Assembly: GCA_035264765.1 (NCBI GenBank)
Contig: DATFPQ010000293.1
Span: 1-10,384, forward strand
Reading direction: 5' to 3'
Source: DATFPQ01 sp035264765
Lineage (GTDB): Bacteria; Actinomycetota; Actinomycetes; Actinomycetales; Angustibacteraceae
Length of the DNA: 10,384 nucleotides
This document shows, piece by piece, positions 1 through 6,262 of this stretch. The translations under genes were made by a program, and so were the position numbers. The notes below the pieces were generated by a model. The model was not told where the DNA came from. It saw nothing but the letters and a program-made list of their open reading frames with translations, and ran no database searches. How positions within the stretch are numbered: the stretch's first letter is position 1; each line of letters opens with the position of its first letter.

Positions 1-410
1 GAGAGTCGGATGGCGGCGACCGTCCACCCGACCGTGCCGACCGTGGCGATCCCGAAGGCCGTCAGCGCGGCGCGGCGGCCGCCGGCCAGCAGCGCCAGTG
101 CCGCCAGCGCGGCCGTCGCAGCCACGAGGTGCGCCAGCATCCGTCGCTCACCGGGCGAGGTGTGGCTGAAGAACGGCACCGCCTCGGCCACGACGGCGGC
201 GACGGCGAGGGCCGTGGCCAGCTGGGCTCGGGGGAGGCGCTCCAGCCGCCACGCGCGCAGCAGGGCCGCTGCGAGCAGCAGCGCCGCCGAGGTCAGGACC
301 ACGACGATGGCCAGCCGGTACCGGACGACACTCCACTGCAGGGCGGTGAAGTAGCCGAGCCAGACCACCAGCAGACAGCCGGAGGGGATGCGGGGGCTCA
401 GGCGGGGCAC
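1..410 (-). CDS. Multi-pass membrane protein, N-terminal part (cut by left edge)
   Basis: An open frame runs from GTG at 410-408 to the left edge without a stop and gives 136 residues. Its composition is what marks it as a real gene: about five hydrophobic helices (roughly residues 10-29, 33-53, 64-82, 91-110 and 113-133) separated by short Arg-rich loops such as RAWRLERLPRAQ and GERR. Third codon positions are strongly G/C. Competing frames in the same stretch give only Arg/Pro/Ala-rich nonsense. It lies 46 bases downstream of the acyl-CoA ligase stop on the same strand, so it may share that transcript, but a TAGCCT box 8 nt before the GTG would also allow a leaderless transcript of its own. 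No clear Shine-Dalgarno is present, and an in-frame TTG at 419-417 is an alternative start. I do not recognise the family. Polyprenol-phosphate-dependent glycosyltransferases and transporters are possible, but no catalytic motif is in view. Confidence 0.72.
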   Translation of the reverse strand, partial: MPRLSPRIPSGCLLVVWLGYFTALQWSVVRYRLAIVVVLTSAALLLAAALLRAWRLERLPRAQLATALAVAAVVAEAVPFFSHTSPGERRMLAHLVAATAALAALALLAGGRRAALTAFGIATVGTVGWTVAAIRL

Positions 411-418
411 GGTCCGCA

Positions 419-424
419 AGGCTA
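419..424 (-). promoter_or_regulatory. Possible -10 box for a leaderless membrane-protein transcript
   Basis: TAGCCT on the minus strand matches the actinobacterial TANNNT -10 pattern and ends 8 nt before the GTG at 410, which would place the transcription start at or next to the start codon. No recognisable -35 is seen. The same GGGTAGCCTT decamer occurs on the plus strand ahead of the SRPBCC gene (2950-2959). Confidence 0.25.
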
Positions 425-456
425 CCCACCGCGCCGTAGGGCGGTTTCTTCGAGAG

Positions 457-2259
457 CTACCGTTGGACGGCTTGGCCGTAGAGCGCGTCGACGTCGTCGG
501 CGAAGTCCTTCAGGACGACGCTGCGCTTGATCTTCAGCGACGGCGTCAGGTAACCGTCGTCCTCGGTGAAGTCGATGGGCAGGATGCGGAACCGGCGCAC
601 CGACTCCGCCTTGCTGACGGCCCGGTTCGCGTCGTCGACCGCCCGCTGGACCTCGGCCCGGACGCCCTCGTCCTGCGCCGCCTGCTCGACCGACATCGGC
701 GGTTGGCCGTGGCTGCTCAGCCAGGTCGGCAGCATGTCCTCGTCGAGCGTGACCAGCGCCGAGATGTACGGCTTCTGGTCTCCCACGACGATGCACTGGG
801 ACACCAGCGGGTGGGCGCGGATCCGGTCCTCCAGGACCGCCGGCGCGACGTTCTTGCCGCCCGCGGTGACCAAGATCTCCTTGGTGCGGCCGGTGATGCG
901 CAGGAAGCCGTCGTCGTCGAGCGAGCCGAGGTCGCCGGTGTGGAACCAGCCGTCTGTCAGGGCCTCCGCGGTGGCCTGCGGGTTCTTCCAGTAGCCGCGC
1001 AGCACGTGCGGACCCTTGATGTGGACCTCGCCGGCGTCCGAGATCCGAACCGAGACCCCAGGCAGCGGCGGGCCGACGGTGCCGATCTTGATCTTGTCCG
1101 GCGTGTTCACGGTGCTCGGAGCCGTCGTCTCGGTCAGCCCGTAGCCCTCCAGCACGATGATCCCGGCGCCCCGGAAGAAGTGCCCGAGCCGCTCGCCGAG
1201 CGGCGCCCCGCCGGAGACGCAGTACTGCATCCGGCCGCCCATCGCGGCGCGCACCTTCCGGTACACGAGCCGGTCGAAGACCACGTGCCGGACCCGCAGC
1301 CCGAGGCTCACCGAGCCGGCGTCGAGGGCACGGCTCCAGGCGATCGCCGTATCTGCAGCAGCAGAGAAGATCCGGCCCTTGCCCTCCGCCTCCGCCTTGG
1401 CCTCCGCGGAGTTGTAGATCTTCTCGAACACGCGGGGGACGGCCAGCAAGAACGTCGGCTGGAAGGTGGAGAGGTCCTCGGCCAGGTGCCGCAGGTTCGA
1501 GGAGTGACCGAGCCGGGCGCCGGCGGTGACGGCGAGCACCTGGACCAGCCGGGCGAAGACGTGCGCAAGCGGCAGGAACAGCAGGGTCGAGGCGCCATCC
1601 GTCGACACCACCTCGTTCAACCGCGCCACGGCGTTGTCGGACAGCGCCATGAAGTTCTTGTGCGTCAGCTCGCAGCCCTTCGGGCGCCCCGTGGTGCCAG
1701 AGGTGTAGATCAGCGTGGCCAGGTCGTCGGGGCCGGCGCTGCGGCGGCGCTCCTCCACGACGTCCGGGCCGACCTCGGCACCCGCGGCCACGACGTCGTC
1801 CAGCCCGCCCGCGTCGATCTGCCAGACGTCCCGCAGCTGGCTGAGCTCGCCCCGCACCGAGCTCACCGCCTGGGCGTGCTCCGGCGTCTCCACCACGCAG
1901 GCGACGGCGCCGGAGTCGGCGAGGATCCAGGCGACCTGCTCGGCCGACGACGTCTCGTAGATCGGCACCGTGACGGCGCCGACGGTCCAGATCGCGAAGT
2001 CGACCAGTGTCCACTCGTAGCGGGTCTTGGACATCAGGGCGACCCTGTCCCCGGGCTCGACGCCGGCCGCGACCAGCCCCCGGGCCACCTGCTCGACGTC
2101 CTGGGCGAACTCCGCGGCGGTGACGTCCTGCCAGCGTCCCTGCACCTGGCGGGCGAAGAGCACCCGGTGCGGCGTGCGCTCGGCGTGCCGGACCACCAGG
2201 TCGCTCAGGTTGCCGGTGGTCGGCTCAGGCACGAGCGCGGGGACGGAGTACTCGGCCAC
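457..2259 (-). CDS. fadD15: Long-chain fatty-acid--CoA ligase (FadD15-type AMP-forming synthetase)
   Basis: A 600-residue ANL-superfamily enzyme that activates fatty acids with ATP to acyl-AMP and then transfers the acyl group to CoA, in the cytosol or at the membrane face. The full motif set is present: the P-loop YTSGTTGRPKG (185-195), the gate region LPLAHVFARL (229-238), EGYGLTE (371-377), the TGD aspartate (441-443), the hinge GRTKEILVTAGGKNVAP (457-473), and a C-terminal LTPSLKIKR (571-579) in which K576 is the likely catalytic lysine. Length and the start of the hydrophobic N-domain fit bacterial long-chain ligases of the FadD15 group. The start is GTG at 2259-2257, fixed by a perfect AAGGAGG 8 nt upstream; the stop is TAG. 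It is divergent from the zinc-ribbon/SRPBCC/ArsA-like cluster, as fadD15 (Rv2187) is from Rv2186c-Rv2183c in M. tuberculosis as I remember it. The symbol rests on family and synteny; chain-length preference cannot be read from sequence. Confidence 0.95.
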   Translation of the reverse strand: MAEYSVPALVPEPTTGNLSDLVVRHAERTPHRVLFARQVQGRWQDVTAAEFAQDVEQVARGLVAAGVEPGDRVALMSKTRYEWTLVDFAIWTVGAVTVPIYETSSAEQVAWILADSGAVACVVETPEHAQAVSSVRGELSQLRDVWQIDAGGLDDVVAAGAEVGPDVVEERRRSAGPDDLATLIYTSGTTGRPKGCELTHKNFMALSDNAVARLNEVVSTDGASTLLFLPLAHVFARLVQVLAVTAGARLGHSSNLRHLAEDLSTFQPTFLLAVPRVFEKIYNSAEAKAEAEGKGRIFSAAADTAIAWSRALDAGSVSLGLRVRHVVFDRLVYRKVRAAMGGRMQYCVSGGAPLGERLGHFFRGAGIIVLEGYGLTETTAPSTVNTPDKIKIGTVGPPLPGVSVRISDAGEVHIKGPHVLRGYWKNPQATAEALTDGWFHTGDLGSLDDDGFLRITGRTKEILVTAGGKNVAPAVLEDRIRAHPLVSQCIVVGDQKPYISALVTLDEDMLPTWLSSHGQPPMSVEQAAQDEGVRAEVQRAVDDANRAVSKAESVRRFRILPIDFTEDDGYLTPSLKIKRSVVLKDFADDVDALYGQAVQR

Positions 2260-2267
2260 GAGGAGTG

Positions 2268-2274
2268 CCTCCTT
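2268..2274 (-). promoter_or_regulatory. Strong ribosome binding site of the acyl-CoA ligase
   Basis: CCTCCTT on the plus strand reads AAGGAGG on the minus strand, a full anti-16S match with an 8-nt spacer to the GTG start. It is the best Shine-Dalgarno in the window and decides the start codon. Confidence 0.85.
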
Positions 2275-2292
2275 GCACGGTGGTCTGGAACA

Positions 2293-2322
2293 ACCCTACC
2301 CATTGGTAACCAGCCGTGGCAG
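2293..2322 (-). promoter_or_regulatory. Candidate promoter of the acyl-CoA ligase with a palindrome in its spacer
   Basis: On the minus strand CTGCCA (2322-2317) is followed after 18 nt by TAGGGT (2298-2293). These resemble -35 and -10 boxes and would start transcription near 2286, leaving a short leader that contains the AAGGAGG. The spacer holds the inverted repeat TGGT-A-ACCA (2304-2312), a possible regulator half-site pair. The boxes are inferred by eye. Confidence 0.4.
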
Positions 2323-2445
2323 GGAGTTGTGGACGGCGACCGCGTCATTGTCCTGCCCCACCCGAGAGGCACGTCCGCCAGGGCACCACGCGGCCGGTGA
2401 GGGGGCAGGTCGACGAAGGACTCAAGGCGCGGTGACGGGGCACCG

Positions 2446-2919
2446 ATGCTGTCGGCGATGGAGACGCAGCTCCCGCCGAACGCCGCTCGACCGACGCGCT
2501 GCCCGCAGTGCTCGACGGTCGTGCGCGGCGAGGTCCCCTGGTGCCTCGGCTGCTACGCGCGGCTCCTCCCCGAGCCGCAGCACGAGCCTCATCCCGAGCC
2601 CGACCCCGAGCCGAAACCCGGCGCAGAGCCGACGCCAGAGGCGACTGCCGGGCCTAGGTGCGAGATCGACGGCGACCTACGGCGTGGTCCTGATCCGGAC
2701 GCTTCCCTGGATCGTGACCGCGACGTCGCGGGCGGTCCGGACGTCGAGGCGCTCGCCGAGCGGTTGCTGGCCGAGCTGGCGGCATCGGCGCAGCGCCCGG
2801 CCTGGAGCCGGCGGCTGCCCTCGACCCGCGCGGCCCGAGCGGGGCTCGCCGCAGGGCTGCTGGCGGCCTGCTGCGGCCTGCTGCTGCTGGCCATGTCGCT
2901 TGCCGGTCTCGTCCTCTGA
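2446..2919 (+). CDS. Zinc-ribbon protein with C-terminal membrane anchor
   Basis: A 157-residue protein in three parts. The N-terminal zinc ribbon has CPQC (C19, C22) and CLGC (C33, C36), a four-cysteine metal knuckle. Next comes a Pro/Glu repeat (about 42-65, EP/PEPDPEP type) and an acidic, partly helical linker (EALAERLLAELAAS, 101-114). The C-terminus is a single hydrophobic helix (about 132-157) ending at the last residue, preceded by an Arg-rich stretch (RR at 122-123, R128, R131). That is the topology of a tail-anchored protein with the ribbon in the cytosol. The start is ATG 2446 with GGGG about 7 nt upstream; ATG 2458, four codons on, is an alternative. It opens the plus-strand cluster, divergent from the ligase, in the position Rv2186c holds in M. 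tuberculosis (recalled). There is no enzyme motif. The specific role is unknown; a membrane-tethered adaptor is an inference. Confidence 0.8.
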   Translation: MLSAMETQLPPNAARPTRCPQCSTVVRGEVPWCLGCYARLLPEPQHEPHPEPDPEPKPGAEPTPEATAGPRCEIDGDLRRGPDPDASLDRDRDVAGGPDVEALAERLLAELAASAQRPAWSRRLPSTRAARAGLAAGLLAACCGLLLLAMSLAGLVL

Positions 2920-2951
2920 GCCGGGGCAGGGAGCCGCAGTTGCCACCGGGG

Positions 2952-2957
2952 TAGCCT
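2952..2957 (+). promoter_or_regulatory. Possible -10 box ahead of the SRPBCC gene
   Basis: TAGCCT sits 57 nt before the SRPBCC start in a 95-base gap that otherwise holds only GC-rich inverted sequence (CCGCCGGCGG near 2980-2990) and no T-rich terminator. No -35 is seen at the proper distance, so this is weak. Confidence 0.2.
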
Positions 2958-3014
2958 TCGGGGCGATCCCCGGCCCGCCGCCGGCGGACCCCCGCTGCGC
3001 GAAAGGCAACCTCC

Positions 3015-3464
3015 ATGGCGAACCGCACCGAGTCGAGCACGCAGGTCGACGCGGCTCCGGTCGACGTCCTCGCGGTGATCGAGGACTTCGACGCGTACCC
3101 CACCTGGGCCGAAGCGGTGAAGGAGACCGAGGTGCTGGCCAAGGGCCAGGACGGGCGGCCGGCCCGGGTCCGGTTCTCGCTCGACGCCGGCGCCATCAAG
3201 GACACCTACGCCCTGGACTACGTCTGGGACGTCGCCGCCGACGGCACCGGCACGGTGCGGTGGACGCTGGCCGAGCCGGCGTCGCTGCTGAAGGCGCTCG
3301 ACGGCTCCTACCGGTTGGACGGCGCGCCGCTCGGGCCGACGTCCGTGAGCTACCAGCTCGCGGTCGACCTGCGCATCCCGATGCTCGGGGCGCTGCGGCG
3401 CAAGGCGGAGCAGGGGATCATCGACACCGCGCTGCGCGAGCTCAAGAAGCGGGTCGAGGGCTGA
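3015..3464 (+). CDS. SRPBCC family (START-like, polyketide cyclase/dehydrase fold) protein
   Basis: A 149-residue protein, the usual size for a single SRPBCC domain, a helix-grip fold with a deep hydrophobic pocket. Typical features are the N-terminal strand followed by VDVLAVIEDFDAYPTWAEAV (about 16-35, the family's conserved FxxYPxW segment), alternating strands through the middle (ARVRFSLDAG, TYALDYVWDV, TVRWTLAEP), and a long amphipathic C-terminal helix (LGALRRKAEQGIIDTALRELKKRVEG) that caps the cavity. No catalytic residues stand out, so it more likely binds or carries a lipid or other hydrophobic ligand than acts as an enzyme. The start ATG has AAAGG about 9 nt upstream. It ends 4 nt before the ArsA-like TTG start, and its last codons supply that gene's ribosome binding site. 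It corresponds by position to Rv2185c (recalled). The ligand is unknown; the acyl-CoA ligase nearby makes an acyl or lipid ligand plausible. Confidence 0.9.
   Translation: MANRTESSTQVDAAPVDVLAVIEDFDAYPTWAEAVKETEVLAKGQDGRPARVRFSLDAGAIKDTYALDYVWDVAADGTGTVRWTLAEPASLLKALDGSYRLDGAPLGPTSVSYQLAVDLRIPMLGALRRKAEQGIIDTALRELKKRVEG
3456..3460 (+). promoter_or_regulatory. Ribosome binding site supporting the TTG start of the ArsA-like gene
   Basis: GAGGG inside the last codons of the SRPBCC gene lies 8 nt before TTG at 3469. There is no ATG or GTG before the P-loop, so this site and the early Walker motif together fix the unusual TTG start. Confidence 0.6.
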
Positions 3465-3468
3465 TCCC

Positions 3469-4674
3469 TTGCGGGTCCTCCTGCTCACCGGCAAGGGCGG
3501 TGTCGGCAAGACCACCATGGCGGCGGCCACGGCGGTGCACGCGGCCAGGCTCGGCGTGTCGACGCTCGTGCTCTCGAACGACGCCGCGCACTCCCTCGGG
3601 GACGTCCTCTGCACCAGGCTGACGCCGGGCGCCGCGCAGCTCGTGGAGCCGGGGCTGCTCGCCGAGCAGGTCGACACCACGGCACGGGCCGAGCGCTCCT
3701 GGGGGTCGGTGCAGTCCTACCTGACCCGGGTCCTGACCTCGCTCGACGTCGACCCGGCCGAGGCGGGGGCCCTCGCGGCGCTGCCAGGTGCCGACGACCT
3801 CGCCGCCCTGCTCAGCCTCCGCGACCGCGTGCACGCGGGCGGCGTCGACCTGGTCGTGGTCGACTGCGCGCCGAGCGCGGAGACGCTGCGGCTGCTGGCC
3901 CTGCCCGAGGTGCTGGGCCGCATGGTGGACCGCATGCTCCCCGCGCAGCGCCGTGTCGTGCGCGGTCTCGGCCCGGCGCTCGGCCCCGTCCTGTCCCGCG
4001 CGGTCGGGCTGCCGGCTCCGGACGTCGAGGCCGCCCGCGCGCTGCTGCGACTGCGCGGCGACCTCGCCGAGGTGCGGCAGCTGCTGCACGCGCCCACGAC
4101 GTCGGTGCGGCTGGTGCTGACGCCGGAGGCGGTGGTCCTGGCGGAGTCGCGCCGGACGCTGTCGCTGCTGTCCCTGCACGGCTACGCCGTGGACGCCGTG
4201 GTGGCGAACCGGCTGGTACCCGACGGCGGCGACGCCTGGCGAGGGGCCTGGGCGGGCGCGCAGCGGGCGGTGCTGGACCGGGCTCGAGAGCTCTTCGCGC
4301 CGCTGCCCGTGGTGACCGCCCCCTACCTGGACGGCGAGCCGGTGGGGCCGGACGCCCTCGCTCAGCTCGGCTCGGACCTGCTCCACGGGGCGGATGGGGC
4401 GTCCCTGCTGGCGGTGCCGGACGTCTCGGCTCCGGTTCGCGTCGAGCCGGCCGGCGAGGGGTTCGAGCTGGTGCTGGACCTCGGCCTCCCGCCGGGTGAG
4501 CCTCCGGAGCTGTCCCGGCTCGGCGACGACCTTGTCGTCACCGTCCCCGGCGGCCGACGGGTGCTGGCGCTGCCGTCGGTTCTGCGGCGCTGCACGGTCG
4601 TCGGCGCCCGCGTCCGGAAGGGGTCCGTGCGGGTCCGGTTCGACCGCGACCGTGACCTGTGGCCGGCGTCGTGA
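3469..4674 (+). CDS. ArsA/Get3-type ATPase with C-terminal alpha-crystallin (HSP20-like) domain
   Basis: A 401-residue SIMIBI-class P-loop ATPase. The deviant Walker A GKGGVGKTT (8-16), with both the signature lysine K9 and K14, begins seven residues after the start. The switch I-like SNDAAHSLGD (36-45) replaces the family's usual STDPAH, and VVVDCAPSAETLRLL (129-143) is the Walker B/switch II segment. Residues about 330-395 form an ArsA HSP20-like domain: FELVLDLGLP, LVVTVPGGRRVLALP and a strand-rich VRKGSVRVRFD end. The protein is single-domain, half the length of E. coli ArsA, and its cysteines (C48, C133, C375) do not follow the arsenite-binding triad, so arsenic export is unlikely; no arsB or arsR is nearby. 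The architecture resembles the Get3d group of bacterial and plant homologues, whose relatives bind hydrophobic protein segments. TTG start. The TGA stop overlaps the next GTG (4671-4674). Corresponds by position to Rv2184c (recalled). The client is unknown. Confidence 0.92.
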   Translation: MRVLLLTGKGGVGKTTMAAATAVHAARLGVSTLVLSNDAAHSLGDVLCTRLTPGAAQLVEPGLLAEQVDTTARAERSWGSVQSYLTRVLTSLDVDPAEAGALAALPGADDLAALLSLRDRVHAGGVDLVVVDCAPSAETLRLLALPEVLGRMVDRMLPAQRRVVRGLGPALGPVLSRAVGLPAPDVEAARALLRLRGDLAEVRQLLHAPTTSVRLVLTPEAVVLAESRRTLSLLSLHGYAVDAVVANRLVPDGGDAWRGAWAGAQRAVLDRARELFAPLPVVTAPYLDGEPVGPDALAQLGSDLLHGADGASLLAVPDVSAPVRVEPAGEGFELVLDLGLPPGEPPELSRLGDDLVVTVPGGRRVLALPSVLRRCTVVGARVRKGSVRVRFDRDRDLWPAS

Positions 4675-5318
4675 GCGCGGTCACCGGAGATCCGCTGGGC
4701 TCGGCCGCTTCGGAGCCGATCGGCTCGGCCGCCTCGGAGCCGGTCGGCTCGGCCGCCGAGGAGGCGGCCCGGCTGGTCGACTCCTTGCACGGGTGGTTGG
4801 CGGAGCGGGTCGGCACGGAACACACCGGGCCGGGCGCGAGGGGGGCTGATCAGTCCGGGTCCGAGCAGGCCGGCAACGAGCACGCCGCGCCCGAGGAACC
4901 CGCCGCCGCACCAGAGCACGGGCCCTACTGCCGCGGCTGCCCGGTGTGCCGGGGACTCGCCTACGTGCACGAGACGCACCCCGAGGTGGTGGAGCACCTC
5001 GCCACCGCCGCGAGACACCTGGCCTCGGCCCTGCGCGCCTTGGCCGCCGACCTGACCGATCCCGCCTACCCGCCCTCCGCGGCCCACGACGGCGACCGCG
5101 AGGGCGACCACGGCGCCGGCTCCGCGGAGGGCCCGGACCGATCCCACGAGGCCGCCGCACCCGACCACCTCGGCCGGTTCGACGATCCCGACCGATCCCA
5201 CGACGCCGACCGACACGAGGCGGCGGCGCGCCCGCGCAGCCGCGCGGTGCCCATCGTCGTCGAGCCGGACCCGGACCTCCGGAACAGCGGACCCAGCGAA
5301 CAGGAGCCAGAGCCGTGA
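4671..5318 (+). CDS. Hypothetical protein with CxxCxxC motif and repetitive termini
   Basis: 215 residues from GTG 4671, chosen because it makes a GTGA overlap with the ATPase stop; an in-frame GTG at 4659 would add four residues. Two short segments look conserved-type: the helix EEAARLVDSLHGWLAER (30-46), and the block C87-R-G-C90-P-V-C93 followed by a long His-containing helix (HETHPEVVEHL to about residue 128), possibly a small metal-binding hairpin. The rest is low complexity: a GSAASEP repeat at the N-terminus, a Gly/Ala/Glu linker, and an acidic His/Asp-rich tail with repeated DRSH motifs. There is no membrane segment or signal peptide. It sits between the ArsA-like ATPase and glucokinase, as small hypotheticals do in the Rv2183c and Streptomyces glkA neighbourhoods (recalled), where a glucokinase-linked regulatory role has been suggested. 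Function here is unknown. Confidence 0.8.
   Translation: MSAVTGDPLGSAASEPIGSAASEPVGSAAEEAARLVDSLHGWLAERVGTEHTGPGARGADQSGSEQAGNEHAAPEEPAAAPEHGPYCRGCPVCRGLAYVHETHPEVVEHLATAARHLASALRALAADLTDPAYPPSAAHDGDREGDHGAGSAEGPDRSHEAAAPDHLGRFDDPDRSHDADRHEAAARPRSRAVPIVVEPDPDLRNSGPSEQEPEP
4698..4760 (+). repeat. 24-bp in-frame tandem repeat
   Basis: Two 24-bp units (4698-4721, 4722-4745) differing at two positions, plus a partial third (4746-4760). Each encodes the octapeptide GSAASEP(I/V), so copy-number change keeps the reading frame. Confidence 0.85.
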
Positions 5319-6262
5319 CCCTGACGATCGGTGTGGACGTCGGCGGAACGAAGATTGCCGCGGGCGTCGTGGACGAGGAGGGTCGGCTCCTCGAGGTCAC
5401 CCGGCGGGAGACCAGCGCCACCGACCCGGAAAAGATCGAGACCTCGATCGCGGACGCGGTCCGCGAGCTGCGCCAGCACCACGACGTGACCGCGATCGGC
5501 GTCGCCGCGGCGGGGTTCGTCGACACCGACAACGGCATCGTGCTGTTCGCCCCCAACATCGCCTGGCGGGACGAGCCGCTGCGCGCGGACCTCGGCCCCC
5601 GGGTGGGCCTGCCCGTGGTGGTCGAGAACGACGCCAACGCGGCGGCCTGGGGCGAGTTCCGGTTCGGACCGGCCCGCGATGTCGACGACATGGTGCTGAT
5701 CACGGTCGGGACCGGGCTCGGTGGCGGCGTCGTCGTCGACGGCCGGCTGCTGCGCGGGCACGTCGGCGTGGCCGGGGAGCTCGGCCACGTCCGGATGGTG
5801 CCCGACGGCATCCGCTGCGGCTGTGGCAACCGCGGCTGCTGGGAGCAGTACGCCAGCGGTAACGCGCTGCAGCGCGAGGCCCGCACGGTGGCGAGCTCGG
5901 AGAGCCCGTACGGCGCCCGGTTGCGCGAGCTGGCCAGCGGCGACCCCGACCGGCTGCTCGGCCGGATGGTGACCGAGGCGGCGATGGAGGGCGACGCCGC
6001 GGCGGTCGAGCTGCTCGGCGACCTCGGCCGCTGGCTGGGCGAGGGAATGGCTCAGATCGCCGCGGTGCTCGACCCCGCGCTCTTCGTGGTGGGCGGCGGC
6101 GTGGTGGAGGCGGGCGACCTGCTGATCGAGCCCGCCCGCGTGGCGCTGGGGCGCACCCTCACGGCCCGCACGCACCGTCCGGACATCCCGGTGGTGCCGG
6201 CCACCCTCGGCAACGAGGCGGGAATGATCGGCGCAGCGGATCTCGCGCGGGGGCGCTCGTGA
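5315..6262 (+). CDS. ROK-family glucokinase (first of a tandem pair)
   Basis: A 315-residue ATP-dependent sugar kinase, most likely glucose to glucose-6-phosphate in the cytosol. Visible motifs are the phosphate-binding DVGGTK (8-13), ENDANAAAWGE (104-114) with catalytic base D106, GTGLGGG (132-138), GELGH (154-158), the ROK zinc site CGCGNRGCWEQYASG (C168, C170, C175, with H158 as the fourth ligand), and GGGVVEAGDLL in the C-terminal adenosine region. Sugar-contact residues E155, H158 and E177 are intact. Start GTG 5315 overlaps the previous stop (GTGA 5315-5318) and has AGGAG 8 nt upstream, the best Shine-Dalgarno within the coupled run. The N-terminus closely resembles Streptomyces coelicolor GlkA as I remember it. 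It overlaps the second ROK gene by 4 bp. Polyphosphate use (PpgK-type) is not indicated but cannot be excluded by eye. Confidence 0.95.
   Translation: MTLTIGVDVGGTKIAAGVVDEEGRLLEVTRRETSATDPEKIETSIADAVRELRQHHDVTAIGVAAAGFVDTDNGIVLFAPNIAWRDEPLRADLGPRVGLPVVVENDANAAAWGEFRFGPARDVDDMVLITVGTGLGGGVVVDGRLLRGHVGVAGELGHVRMVPDGIRCGCGNRGCWEQYASGNALQREARTVASSESPYGARLRELASGDPDRLLGRMVTEAAMEGDAAAVELLGDLGRWLGEGMAQIAAVLDPALFVVGGGVVEAGDLLIEPARVALGRTLTARTHRPDIPVVPATLGNEAGMIGAADLARGRS

Noticed and set aside
431..450. Terminator-like stem ACCGC...GCGGT followed by TTTCTT on the plus strand
   Set aside because: Only a 5-bp stem, and it points the wrong way: no plus-strand gene ends there.
388..2400. 670-codon plus-strand open frame opposite the ligase, and a 530-codon minus frame at 422-2014
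   Set aside because: Both overlap a gene with complete ANL motifs; their translations are Arg/Gly/Asp-rich with no domain, as expected of shadow frames in high-GC DNA.
2589..4386. Minus-strand open frames (2589-3680, 3442-4386) opposite the SRPBCC and ArsA-like genes
   Set aside because: Composition is typical antisense read-through; the plus-strand genes have clear motifs and ribosome binding sites.
3469..4674. Arsenic-resistance function for the ArsA homologue
   Set aside because: Single ATPase domain, no matching metalloid-binding cysteines, an alpha-crystallin domain instead, and no ars genes nearby.
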